A stretch of 59,894 bases of DNA from an uncultured Nitrospira sp. (GTDB lineage Bacteria; Nitrospirota; Nitrospiria; Nitrospirales; Nitrospiraceae), in contig CABVRV010000010.1 of assembly GCA_902500755.1 (NCBI GenBank), forward strand, positions 1-59,894, given 5' to 3'. The position numbers and the translations under genes are program-made. Under the pieces are notes generated by a model. That model worked only from the letters and a program-made list of their open reading frames with translations. It searched no databases and was not told the origin of the DNA. Positions 27,064-38,394 of this stretch are shown piece by piece (positions within the stretch are counted from its first letter, which is position 1; every line of letters starts with the position of its first letter).

Positions 27064-27268
27064 TCAACCGGCGGCGCCGAAGCAGAGGGGACCACTGAAG
27101 AAACCTCGACCTTCTGGGAGACGGGCAACTCGACAATCCGCACTCCTGACCTGTGGGGTGGGTTTCATCCTGACGATCAACGGGGGAGAAAACACGGGAT
27201 AACGCGTACGATTTGGCGCGGGGACGTCACGAGCCTGAAAGAAGATTTAACAGGAATTCGAATCCGGC

Positions 27269-27691
27269 TTAAGCGTGACTGGTTTTTCTCGCCCGCTCGG
27301 CGATTTTTTTGCGTAGGCGAGCCTTTTCAAGACTGATCTGGGCTTCTTTCACTTCTGACGGCAAGCCTCCAGCTTGGAGGCGACGTTCTGCATCGGCCAC
27401 CTTAGTCGTCGCTCGCTCGACATCAATGTCTTCGGCCTTTTCCGCGATCTCCGCCATGACGGTGACTTTGGTCGGCGTGACTTCGGCAAACCCCCAGAGC
27501 ACGGCCATGGAATTAGTCTGGTCGCCGATACGGTAGCGGAGTTCGCCGATGCGAAGCGTCGAGAGAAAATGGCAATGGCCAGGAAGCACGCCAAACTCTC
27601 CTTCTGACCCTGGCGCGATGACCTCATCGACCTGTTGGCTCAGCAGCAGTTTTTCCGGCGTCACAACTTCTAATAGAATTGTCCCTGGCAT
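27269..27691 (-). CDS. atpC: ATP synthase F1 epsilon subunit
   Basis: The 140-residue protein is the central-stalk epsilon subunit, which couples rotation and inhibits ATP hydrolysis. It has the N-terminal beta sandwich (LLEVVTPEKLLLS, GEFGVLPGHCHFLSTL) and a C-terminal helical pair (about 85-138). The chosen ATG has GAGGAAGGA just upstream; a 24-codon longer frame exists but is not conserved. It is the last gene of the atp cluster, 132 bases after atpD. Confidence 0.95.
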   Translation of the reverse strand: MPGTILLEVVTPEKLLLSQQVDEVIAPGSEGEFGVLPGHCHFLSTLRIGELRYRIGDQTNSMAVLWGFAEVTPTKVTVMAEIAEKAEDIDVERATTKVADAERRLQAGGLPSEVKEAQISLEKARLRKKIAERARKTSHA

Positions 27692-27711
27692 TCCTTCCTC
27701 TTTTCTTACCT

Positions 27712-27734
27712 CTTCCCCACTACAGGCGGGGAAG
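27712..27734 (-). other. Hairpin between atpD and atpC
   Basis: CTTCCCC and GGGGAAG form a perfect 7-bp stem with a 9-base loop in the 132-base atpD-atpC spacer. There is no T tract, so it is more likely an mRNA-stability or processing element than a terminator. It could set a lower level for epsilon than for beta. Confidence 0.45.
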
Positions 27735-27823
27735 CGAGGCGTCCTCCACTGCGCGCATGCCACGAGGGTCTTCCGAGACCGCGCGTTGCGCGAGCAAGGA
27801 GGATGCTCGGTTCATCCGCCTCC

Positions 27824-29296
<1,473 letters not shown>

Positions 29297-30175
29297 TTAT
29301 TTCAGCGCTTCGGCGCCACCGACGATATCCATCAGTTCTTTTGTAATCGCTGCTTGTCTGGTTTTGTTGTAGTACAACGTCACTTTCTTGATGAGTTGGC
29401 CGGCATTCCGCGTCGCTCCATCCATGGCAGCCATGCGGGCACCGTGCTCGGCGGCAGCGGACTCCAGCAATATTCTATAGGTCTGCACTTGGAAATGTTT
29501 CGGTATCAGCGCACTCAACAGTGCGGCTTCATCCGGTTCGTAGAGGTATCCCCCTCCGCTCATCCCTTCGTGTGGCGCTGAACCGAATTCCTCTTGAGCA
29601 TCGACCGGAAACAGTTTTTCAACGATCACCCGCTGTTGAATGGCCGACTTGAACTCGTTGTAGACGACATACAATTCGTCGAACGTGCCTTTCACGAAGT
29701 TATCCGTAAGATCGGCTCCGATATCAAGAGCATGTTCGAAACTGAGTTTATCGAAAATCCCGGTCCATTCTTGTCGAATGGGCCAAGCCCGGCGGCGAAA
29801 ATAGTCTCGGCCTTTACGCCCGACAAGGCTCAAGTTGACCTGTAGACCGCGTGCCTCACATTGCCGAACGAACTCCGAGCTCTTGCGGACAATGTTGCCG
29901 TTAAAGCCGCCGCATAATCCTCGGTCGCTTGTGACGACGAGCACTTCGACTTTTTTACCCTCGCGCTTCTGCAACAGGGGATGAGAGGAACGATTCACAC
30001 GCTGACTCAGGTTGCTCAACACCCCACGCATCTTATGCGCATAGGGACGAGCAGCCAGAATGCGGTCCTGAGACCGCTTCAGCTTTGCCGCGGCGACCAT
30101 CTTCATGGCTTTGGTAATTTTTTGCGTATTTTTGAACGCCGCAATCTTACGGCGTAGTGATTGAAGACTTGGCAT
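29297..30175 (-). CDS. atpG: ATP synthase F1 gamma subunit
   Basis: The 292-residue rotor subunit begins with the conserved RRKIAAFKNTQKITKAMKMV segment and ends with the matching C-terminal helix (TRQAAITKELMDIVGGAEAL), the two halves of the coiled-coil shaft. It lies 30 bases before atpD. The spacer to the upstream atpA is unusually long (103 bases) and contains nested inverted repeats. Confidence 0.97.
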   Translation of the reverse strand: MPSLQSLRRKIAAFKNTQKITKAMKMVAAAKLKRSQDRILAARPYAHKMRGVLSNLSQRVNRSSHPLLQKREGKKVEVLVVTSDRGLCGGFNGNIVRKSSEFVRQCEARGLQVNLSLVGRKGRDYFRRRAWPIRQEWTGIFDKLSFEHALDIGADLTDNFVKGTFDELYVVYNEFKSAIQQRVIVEKLFPVDAQEEFGSAPHEGMSGGGYLYEPDEAALLSALIPKHFQVQTYRILLESAAAEHGARMAAMDGATRNAGQLIKKVTLYYNKTRQAAITKELMDIVGGAEALK

Positions 30176-30194
30176 TGTATTCCATCAGGGCTGT

Positions 30195-30273
30195 GGACTG
30201 AGTGCTGAGGACTGAGATTGCTAATCCGGCTCCCTGCCGTCTGTCTCAGTCCTAACTCCTCGATACTCAGTCC
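30195..30273 (-). repeat. Nested inverted repeats in the atpA-atpG spacer
   Basis: GGACTGAGT (30195-30203) and GGACTGAGA (30209-30217) are followed by their complements TCTCAGTCC (30244-30252) and ACTCAGTCC (30265-30273), so two 9-bp stems nest in one fold within a polycistronic mRNA. No T tract follows. The repeated GGACTGAG unit may be a short dispersed palindromic element or an RNA processing site that tunes atpG against atpA. Confidence 0.6.
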
Positions 30274-30278
30274 TGTGC

Positions 30279-31799
<1,521 letters not shown>

Positions 31800-31808
31800 G
31801 ACAGCTCC

Positions 31809-32348
31809 TTATTCTCGCGTCAACGCGACTTGCAAATCGCGCAAGCGGCCTCGGACCGTACTGTCGACCACCGTGCTGCCGATCGAGATCTGCAAGCCGG
31901 CGAGATGACTCGCGTCGGTCTGAAACGTCACATCCACCTCGCGCTTTAGCGTTTCGCGGAGACGCATCTTGATACGATCTTGTTCCGTTCCTGGAAGGGG
32001 GGCTGCAGAGGAAACCGTGACCGGTTGAGTCCCCTTGGCTTGGTCAACGAGCTTGCCGAACGCAGTGGCGATTTCAGGCAGAAATCCGACTCGGCTCTTC
32101 TTCACCAATTGGCCGAGAAATGCCCTGCCGACTGGCGGGCAGCCGAGCTTGTCGGCAAGCGCCGTCAGTACCGCGATTTTTTCCTCTGCGCCGAACGCCG
32201 GCGAAGCTACCACGTGACGCAGTTCGTCTGACTCCCTCATGGCCTGACTTAGGCTGTCGAGAGTCCCCCTTGTCACTTCAATGGTGGATTGATCGAGAAG
32301 CTCGAAAAGTGCCTGTGCGTAACGTCGCGCAACTGTTGTCTTTATCAC
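31809..32348 (-). CDS. atpH: ATP synthase F1 delta subunit
   Basis: The 179-residue protein joins F1 to the peripheral stalk. The N-terminal RRYAQALFELL and C-terminal GLQISIGSTVVDSTVRGRLRD blocks are conserved. It is the first gene of the cluster: upstream lies a divergent HEAT-repeat gene rather than atpB, atpE or atpF, so the F0 genes must be elsewhere. Confidence 0.95.
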   Translation of the reverse strand: MIKTTVARRYAQALFELLDQSTIEVTRGTLDSLSQAMRESDELRHVVASPAFGAEEKIAVLTALADKLGCPPVGRAFLGQLVKKSRVGFLPEIATAFGKLVDQAKGTQPVTVSSAAPLPGTEQDRIKMRLRETLKREVDVTFQTDASHLAGLQISIGSTVVDSTVRGRLRDLQVALTRE

Positions 32349-32420
32349 CGTTCTAGACTCACTCTTGTTGTTTGGACAGACGTGAAAGTTTCGTGTGAGT
32401 CACGAAGTAGAGCTGCGGAA

Positions 32421-32448
32421 ATTAGCATTGGGACCTGCAAACTGTCAA
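32421..32448 (-). promoter_or_regulatory. Sigma-70 promoter of atpHAGDC
   Basis: Read on the minus strand, TTGACA and GCTAAT are 16 bases apart, with a predicted start about 65 bases before atpH. The -35 is perfect and the -10 matches at four positions. An inverted repeat TTCGTG-N5-CACGAA (32390-32406) lies at the predicted start and might be an operator. Confidence 0.55.
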
Positions 32449-32589
32449 TACGATGTCATGATTGATTGTTCTTGGAATTCTGGTGTGCGCTTGTCAGTGT
32501 ATACTGAAATTTGAGCGCCACATCAGCGCTTGGTACCGCAGGATGCTACACCTATCCGGTGATTCGATACAGTGCGGGGGAGGTGAGCC

Positions 32590-33672
32590 ATGCGAATTCG
32601 ATTCGTCTTACCTGGACTTGGGCTCTGTCTCGCTCTAAGCCTATGTCACAATCTCGCGCTAGCCTACCGCGAATACTTCACGCCGGAACAGCGAACTCAG
32701 CTGGAGCACATTCAGACCATTTTGGTCCACGTCCTCGCCCTCACTGATCAAGGCGAGGCCCAGGGTACTGCCTTGGCTGACGCCGTGGCACAGCGTCTCG
32801 GCGAAGTCGGATACGCGACCGTTCGAGATCCTGCCACGCCCCACGATGTCGTCTTTCGAGTCAAATGTGAGCAACGGAAGACCTGGGAAGGCACGACAGC
32901 GACCGGCGGAGACGCAGACCTTCCGGACGCGCCTGCCCGTCTTTGGAAAGGCCCCGCGTGCCAACTCACCTACGTGCTCGGTGGAATGAAAATCAAATGG
33001 CAGAAAGAAGTGCGGACGGAGTTTGAAGATGCCGTCGCCGCCGCACAAGCGGCACAGGCAGGCGATGCGGGCGTTTACGCGATGACCCAGCTACAGAAGG
33101 CGCTGGAAAAGTATGAATTCCCCCTCCTCTTGGCTGCAGAATGGGGCCACGTCGATCGCCTCCTCAAGATTCTGGATTCGCCCGATACCAGCCAGGCTCG
33201 AAAGATCAAGATCATGTCCCTCCTGGGAGACATGCAGGCAGACGAAGCGCTCCCAAAACTGAAAGACGCTCTCAAGGACCGAGATCTCTCGAAACAGGCG
33301 CTCGTCGCCATGGGCAACCTCGGGAAGGATGGCATTCCCCTCCTCGTCGACTTGATGAATTCATCACCTCAACCTGAAATCCAGGCAGCAGCGGCCAAAG
33401 GACTCGGGCAGATCGGTGGAATTGCAGGAGATGCGTCCGTAGTACTTCCGTTATTGGCTAAACTTCAAGATTCAAAGACGGATTGGGCCGTCTTGACGGA
33501 AGTCGCCTGGGCCCTTGGCAAGATTCCTGACAAACGATCGATCCAACCGCTCTACGATCTGGACAAGAAGCTGCAGGCCATCCGCGATCCCGACAACGTC
33601 ACGCTCAAGAAGCTCAAAGAAGCTGTGTTCTGGGCGATCAAGCAATGCGATACGTGGGATCAGTATAGTTGA
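32590..33672 (+). CDS. Secreted HEAT-repeat protein
   Basis: The 360-residue protein begins behind GGGGGAGGTG. A signal peptide (about 1-25, ending near ALA) exports it. An N-terminal domain (about 30-170) has no known relative. From about residue 180 there are HEAT/PBS-lyase-like repeats (KIMSLLGDMQADEALPKL, then ALVAMGNLGKDGIPLLVDLM, then AAAKGLGQIGG, then the LTEVAWALGKIPDKRSIQPL block), normally a protein-protein scaffold. The last 74 codons are present a second time about 0.8 kb downstream as a remnant. Confidence 0.85.
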   Translation: MRIRFVLPGLGLCLALSLCHNLALAYREYFTPEQRTQLEHIQTILVHVLALTDQGEAQGTALADAVAQRLGEVGYATVRDPATPHDVVFRVKCEQRKTWEGTTATGGDADLPDAPARLWKGPACQLTYVLGGMKIKWQKEVRTEFEDAVAAAQAAQAGDAGVYAMTQLQKALEKYEFPLLLAAEWGHVDRLLKILDSPDTSQARKIKIMSLLGDMQADEALPKLKDALKDRDLSKQALVAMGNLGKDGIPLLVDLMNSSPQPEIQAAAAKGLGQIGGIAGDASVVLPLLAKLQDSKTDWAVLTEVAWALGKIPDKRSIQPLYDLDKKLQAIRDPDNVTLKKLKEAVFWAIKQCDTWDQYS

Positions 33673-33733
33673 GAGCGGTCATTATCCATTGAACCTTGCC
33701 TCCATCTTCCGTTTCCCTGGAATCGTTTCCACT

Positions 33734-33757
33734 ATAGCCCTATAGGCTCAGGGCTAT
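33734..33757 (+). terminator. Hairpin after the HEAT-repeat gene
   Basis: ATAGCCCT and AGGGCTAT form a perfect 8-bp stem with an 8-base loop, between two converging genes. No T tract follows, so it may end transcription weakly or in both directions. Confidence 0.5.
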
Positions 33758-33781
33758 GACATGGGCGGGTGTAAGACCAGC

Positions 33782-34168
33782 CTACCAGGCGGTCTTCACG
33801 GCATATTGCGTGATCAACGGATCAGGCGTGAGCAGGGTGAGTTCATGATGAATGGCTTGGCAGATCAACATACGATCGAACGGGTCTCGATGAAGTGACG
33901 GCAAGCGAGAAAGATAGAATACTGCCTGTTCCTCCAACGGCAATGTGGCAATCCCATGTCGTTCACGTTGCTCGGGGATAAAGCGTTCGGGGGCTTGCGG
34001 AAGTGGGAGCTTGCCAAGACCGAACTTTACCTCGACTTCCCACACGGAAACCGTACTGAGGTAGGCCTCATTGAGAGGGTCGGTGAAAAGATCCCGCGCC
34101 TTGCTCGAAAGCGCTGGATCGTCCGTAATCAGCCACAAAAAGGTGCAGGTATCCAGGAGAAGCTTCAT
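33782..34168 (-). CDS. vapC: PIN-domain toxin (VapC-like, COG3744 type)
   Basis: The 128-residue PIN ribonuclease shows the acidic residues of the active site: Asp6 (LLLDTCTFLW), Glu in VSVWEVEVK, and Asp in HRDPFDRMLICQA, with LLTPDPLI near the end. Such toxins cut RNA when freed from their antitoxin. It overlaps the antitoxin gene by four bases (ATGA). The pair lies between the intact HEAT-repeat gene and a partial second copy of its 3' end. Confidence 0.88.
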   Translation of the reverse strand: MKLLLDTCTFLWLITDDPALSSKARDLFTDPLNEAYLSTVSVWEVEVKFGLGKLPLPQAPERFIPEQRERHGIATLPLEEQAVFYLSRLPSLHRDPFDRMLICQAIHHELTLLTPDPLITQYAVKTAW

Positions 34169-34413
34169 GTCGCCTTGCCGGAAAAGGCATCAAGGACGTC
34201 GTTAGGAAGAGGTTCAAAAAATGCTGGAGGCACAGAAAACTGCCCTTTAGCCAATCCGATGGGACGCTTTCCGGTCAGGGGTGATGGCAATGGGCGTATT
34301 TCAGCGATGGGTTGATTGCGATTGCACAAAATGATCGTTTCTCCCCTTTTTTTAAGCTTCGTCAAATAATAGGAGAGGTGCGTCTTGGCTTCATGAACAT
34401 TGATACGAATCAT
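34165..34413 (-). CDS. Phd/YefM-type antitoxin
   Basis: The 82-residue protein has the Phd/YefM N-terminus (INVHEAKTHLSYYLTKL, then GETIILCNRNQPIAEIRPL), which dimerises and binds DNA. Its C-terminal tail should wrap the PIN toxin encoded next. The antitoxin comes first, as usual for this class. Transcription is predicted to begin at the A of the ATG. Confidence 0.85.
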   Translation of the reverse strand: MIRINVHEAKTHLSYYLTKLKKRGETIILCNRNQPIAEIRPLPSPLTGKRPIGLAKGQFSVPPAFFEPLPNDVLDAFSGKAT

Positions 34414-34419
34414 GCCTAC

Positions 34420-34448
34420 ATACTAGACTAACAATATGACTAAGTCAA
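34420..34448 (-). promoter_or_regulatory. Sigma-70 promoter of the PIN module, leaderless
   Basis: Read on the minus strand, TTGACT and TAGTAT are 17 bases apart. The -10 ends seven bases from the A of the antitoxin ATG, so the mRNA should have no leader and no Shine-Dalgarno sequence. The antitoxin probably represses it. Confidence 0.65.
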
Positions 34449-34512
34449 GTTGTAACCAGGGTCTGCACAAGATGATTCATCATGAATTAATGGTGAGACA
34501 TCCGTTGACCCA

Positions 34513-34737
34513 CCGTTGCTGACCAAGCTCCCAAGCTCCAAGACCGACTGGACGGTCTTGACGGAGATCGCGTGGGCGCTCGGCAAGGTCCCGGACAAAC
34601 GATCGATCCAACCGCTCTATGACCTGGACAAAAAGCTCCAGGCGATTCGAGATCCTGACAACGTGACGCTGAAGAGGCTCAAGAAAGCGGTGTTCTGGTC
34701 CATCAAACAGTGCGATACGTGGGATCAATATAGCTGA
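34513..34737 (+). pseudogene. Remnant of a second HEAT-repeat gene (3' end only)
   Basis: The last 74 codons of the HEAT-repeat gene recur here with 65 of 74 residues identical and a stop at the same place. Most DNA differences are at third positions, so the copy diverged while still under selection. Upstream homology stops abruptly and no signal peptide or repeats precede it. It is best read as the 3' end of a tandem paralogue whose 5' part was lost. Confidence 0.8.
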
Positions 34738-34972
34738 GGGAAAACTTCCAAAACTGACCGTCCTTCTGCCCGCGTAACGTGCGGTCGAAGACTCCCCTCG
34801 TTGGACGCGAGCACATTGAAAACCGTGAGACCGCCCCTCACAGTGCTAAGAAAAAGAGTGGGGAGAGGGCTTGACGAACATGCCCAGCGCCATAGACCAG
34901 TCTGACCAAAAAACGTACAATCTCCCCGAATTTCTTTAGGGGCCAAACTTCAGGAAAACCACAGAAATAACG

Positions 34973-35827
34973 ATGGATGACTTGGACTACGAGACGCACC
35001 TAGAAAACTACAAAAGGATATTCGGCTATTACTTCGACAATCCGGATCTCGACAAGAAACAAGTCCTGGAAGATGCAGGAGAGAAAGCTAAGCATCATCA
35101 TGCCATTTGCGTATTCGATCCCGTGCGCGACCTGATTTCTGAAACTGCATCGCTAGAAGGTAAGCTCTCAAACAAAAACGCCAAATACTTTATGCTCTAC
35201 GGGGCCGCTAGACGAGCGAATCTTATCTTCGGTGCATATCGGGAAATTAGATCCATTGCCTACGAGGAGCGCAAAGAGCCATTGTCGCAAGAGAACCAGG
35301 TTGCGCTCAGCCAAGCCATCAACAACATCTATATCCACGTGCTAGGCATACTCGACAATTTTGCTTGGTGTCTACTCTATGAAAGGCAAGTCGAACTGGT
35401 AGACAAGTTGCACTGCAATGATGTTGGGCTCTTTTCAAAGAAGTTTCGCAAACAATGCTATGCATTTTCTGAAATGACGGACGAGATCGTGTTGCATGAT
35501 TCATGGCATAAAGAGGTGAAGGAGAGGCGCGATCCCGTGGCGCACAGAATACCCCTATACGTTCCACCTGCTGTGCTCACTGCGGATCAGGCCAAGCACT
35601 ATTCGGCCATCAGCGATCGTTTTTCCGAAAGACTTAAGGATCTAAACTTTGACGAAGCAGAGGAAACGTTGGGTCAGCTGGATTCCATTGGATCTTTCTT
35701 GCCCTACTTCATCCATCACCCAGATGAGGCACTCATTCCAATCTATCCAACAATCCCAACCGACCTGAGCCACTTGATTAGAATCTGGAGGACGGTATCC
35801 AACGTTCTGCTGAAGAGTGAATGTTAG
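34973..35827 (+). CDS. HEPN-like protein of unknown function
   Basis: The 284-residue protein is mainly helical, with no signal or membrane segment. It contains RDPVAH at 186-191, matching the R-x4-6-H motif of HEPN ribonuclease domains, placed after long helices as in that fold. This is suggestive, not proof. Base composition is lower in GC than the flanks. It is 36 bases upstream of a broken nuclease-like gene in the same direction, and the two may have formed a two-gene unit. Confidence 0.55.
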   Translation: MDDLDYETHLENYKRIFGYYFDNPDLDKKQVLEDAGEKAKHHHAICVFDPVRDLISETASLEGKLSNKNAKYFMLYGAARRANLIFGAYREIRSIAYEERKEPLSQENQVALSQAINNIYIHVLGILDNFAWCLLYERQVELVDKLHCNDVGLFSKKFRKQCYAFSEMTDEIVLHDSWHKEVKERRDPVAHRIPLYVPPAVLTADQAKHYSAISDRFSERLKDLNFDEAEETLGQLDSIGSFLPYFIHHPDEALIPIYPTIPTDLSHLIRIWRTVSNVLLKSEC

Positions 35828-35863
35828 CCAACCCTCATTCCCATTTCTTTTTTAGACTACACG

Positions 35864-37303
35864 ATGAAAGAGAAAGACATAGAAAAGTTTAGAGAAAGTA
35901 TTAGACACTACCATGATAGATGGTGCTCCATCGACATTCGAACCGTTTGCTTTCTCGCCTATGAGAAGTGGATCAATATAGGAACTCGGATCATTTTATC
36001 CGAGAAAGCTGCAACCGACCCTGTCGGCCAGACAATGCTCCCGTTATTGCCGAATCTCTGTGCCCTGAATGTCACTAGAGATATAGCGGATCTCGACGGA
36101 CTTCTAGATAACATCCAAACTGGCATAGTGACGATATCCGGGGAAACGATCTACTTCGGAGTGATAGAAAACAATGATGTGAAAATCACCCCTCTGAGTC
36201 TCCACTTCCAATAGGCTCGAAGAGGCACAAACTATTTCAACGCTGAGTACCCATATCTGTCCTTGGTGCACTCGGGTCCAGCGCTTCACAATTTGCTGTA
36301 CAACCACGAGCAGGCGCCAGCGCAAGATGAAATTGACTGGAAGTTAAGATCGCTGAAAGCGCCATACAACGGGCTAGACGATCTCCTGATTAATTTTCTT
36401 GGAATTCCTCACCCAGCATATGGAGGAACTCAATCAGCTCGCACCGAAGTTGTTGCCCCCTTGGGAATCCGCTTAGGAATCGAATCAACATTCTCCAAGG
36501 GAAAACTTACCGTTCATGTTGAAGGAATTGGCGGTCAAAACTCAGAGGATGTATCACTGGGAGTGATAGCGCTATCTGGGGGGGGCCCCAGTAAGCCGAA
36601 TCGCACATGATTTAGCCAGAGACGATTGGGAAGGAGGAGCTGGAACTGTCCACAAAGAGATAAGCATTGAGAACGCCTCCTCTGCCGTTATTTTTCTCTC
36701 ATACAAAGGCAATGCTCTGGATATGCAAACGGTTAGTGATCCAGCCGTCTTGCTCAAGAACCCGAGAATCCTTGCCTATAGTCATTTCGATCAAGAGCTT
36801 AGCGTATTAAACGGCTATCTCCATGGAAAAGGAGGAGACCAATCAACGGACTTCGAAATCGGCATAGGCCTTCTTTTTCATTTTTGCGGATTTAATGTCG
36901 GACCCTATGGGCGAGTAAAGGCCCTGCAATCAAAATCGATTCAGGAAGAAATTGACCATATTGTCTTTGCACCATCTGACAGTCACATCATTGCGATAGA
37001 ATGTACAAAGAAGGATCTCGATATAAATGGGAAGCTCTCAAGTTTTCCAGGAGGGTGAAGGAGTTACGAGATCTTCTGCCTACCTTTAGCATTACCCCTT
37101 TAGTCTGCACACCACTCAGCCAAGCGATGATTCCGAAATCGGATAACGAGAAGGCTGACAAAGAACAGATAGGTGTGGTTGCAGCAGAAGGAATTCAAAC
37201 CATCCTCGAAATGGCTGGACAAAACAAAGAACCTGATGAAATTCTAGATTTCCTTAATGGTCTGATCAAAAAGCCGGATGATACTTTGTTCTGGAGGACC
37301 TAA
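35864..37303 (+). pseudogene. Broken gene with PD-(D/E)xK-like end
   Basis: Three open segments join into one protein of about 480 residues if an in-frame TAG at 36212 is read through, one base is dropped at a run of eight G (36578-36585), and a second frame change is made near 37035. The joined C-terminal part has EEIDHIVFAPSDSHIIAIEC followed by TKK, resembling a restriction-endonuclease core (Asp, then Glu-x-Thr/Lys). The first part (about 116 residues) has no match I know. Either the gene is decaying or the assembly has indels; the TAG cannot be a homopolymer error. GC is low, as in the HEPN-like neighbour. Confidence 0.6.
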
Positions 37304-37416
37304 CGAGTGACGAACCAGATAAAGGTACCAACAGGTAAAAGAGTGTCAGGTCTTGCAACCCAACATTGCCAGGCATGATATCGTCCTGGAAAAATGTACT
37401 TGGCCGCGGATGGTTT

Positions 37417-37851
37417 ATGACCGTTGCTTATAACCTCCACCGCTTTCTCGACGCGCAAGAGCGCGTCTATGACACCGTCCTTGCCGAGCTGCGAGCCGGG
37501 AGAAAGTCCAGTCACTGGATCTGGTTCATCTTTCCGCAGATCGTCGGGCTTGGACATAGCGCAATGGCGCAGCAGTTCGCGATCACCTCGCTCGATGAGG
37601 CTAAGGCCTACCTCCAACACCCTGTCTTAGGGCAGAGACTCCGAGAATGTACCCAGCTTGTTCTGAACGTAGACGGGCGCAGCGCTGATGAGATCTTCCC
37701 CTACCCAGACAATGTGAAATTCCGATCCTGCATGACCTTGTTTCTGACTGTCGCCATCGACAACACCCTCTTCAAAGCCGCCCTGCTCAAGTACTTCGAC
37801 GGCCAGCCCGACCAAAAGACCCTCGACATCCTGGCACAGCAATCGTCTTAG
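37417..37851 (+). CDS. DUF1810 family protein
   Basis: The 144-residue protein matches DUF1810 (YLHRFLDAQERVY-type start, SSHWIWFIFPQIVGLGHSAMA, and FRSCMTLFLTVA near residue 100). The family is of unknown function but is found in macro-domain and NADAR contexts. I chose the ATG just before the conserved domain; the frame is open for 17 more codons upstream. Confidence 0.82.
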   Translation: MTVAYNLHRFLDAQERVYDTVLAELRAGRKSSHWIWFIFPQIVGLGHSAMAQQFAITSLDEAKAYLQHPVLGQRLRECTQLVLNVDGRSADEIFPYPDNVKFRSCMTLFLTVAIDNTLFKAALLKYFDGQPDQKTLDILAQQSS

Positions 37852-37880
37852 AGCAGATACAGGTGTCAGTACCATTCGAG

Positions 37881-37902
37881 CAGGTAGGCAGCACACGATC
37901 TG
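37881..37902. repeat. Imperfect direct repeat, left copy
   Basis: CAGGTAGG-CA-GCACACGATCTG recurs about 1 kb downstream with two mismatches in the middle. The copies bracket the second PIN module and could mark an insertion or a mobile cassette. Confidence 0.55.
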
Positions 37903-38059
37903 TGCGCAACATTCTCGCCCGTCCAACCCCGAGCACGCCCGCTTCGCCAACTCAGCGAGGCGAGCCGAGACGAGCTCTTGTCCCAAGCGAGCACACTCCT
38001 ATCGTGCGCGCTGCGGGAGCAAGGGATCAGCGAGGGTGTCATCGCATCCCCCACTTTGT

Positions 38060-38088
38060 TTGACTTCGCCATAGCCACCCTCTACAAT
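38060..38088 (+). promoter_or_regulatory. Sigma-70 promoter of the second PIN module, leaderless
   Basis: TTGACT and TACAAT are 17 bases apart, and the -10 ends six bases before the antitoxin ATG. Transcription should start at about the A of the ATG. The arrangement copies the first PIN module. Confidence 0.65.
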
Positions 38089-38094
38089 TTGCAC

Positions 38095-38394
38095 ATGACT
38101 AAGACGGTGAATGAGAAACGTGCCAAAACTGTGTTTGCCGAGTTGGTTGGGCGGGTTTCCAGCAAAAAAGATACGGTCATAGTGGAGCAGCACGGGAAAC
38201 CTGTCGTCGCCATGATCGACTTCGATCGTTATCAACTACTCACCGCCAAACGTGAACGCCGATTCACCGTGCTCGATCGGGTGTGGGCAAAAAACCGTGC
38301 GAAATCGGCTCGGATAGCGTATCAGGACGCCACTCAAGCCGTAAGCCTTGTCCGAAGCACCTCCTCTCGGAGCCGTAGGCGTCGGAGTGCCTAG
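38095..38394 (+). CDS. Phd/YefM-type antitoxin, second PIN module
   Basis: From the ATG directly after the -10 element the protein is 99 residues. The Phd/YefM pattern is clear (NEKRAKTVFAELVGRVSSKK, then EQHGKPVVAMIDFDRYQ). The C-terminus is Arg/Ser-rich. The frame overlaps the toxin gene by 47 bases, so the two are coupled. An upstream in-frame extension of 39 codons is not conserved in this family and would start before the promoter. Confidence 0.75.
   Translation: MTKTVNEKRAKTVFAELVGRVSSKKDTVIVEQHGKPVVAMIDFDRYQLLTAKRERRFTVLDRVWAKNRAKSARIAYQDATQAVSLVRSTSSRSRRRRSA

Noticed and set aside
37300-37620. Minus-strand open frame opposite the DUF1810 gene
   Set aside because: The plus strand carries a recognisable DUF1810 protein; the opposite frame has no domain.
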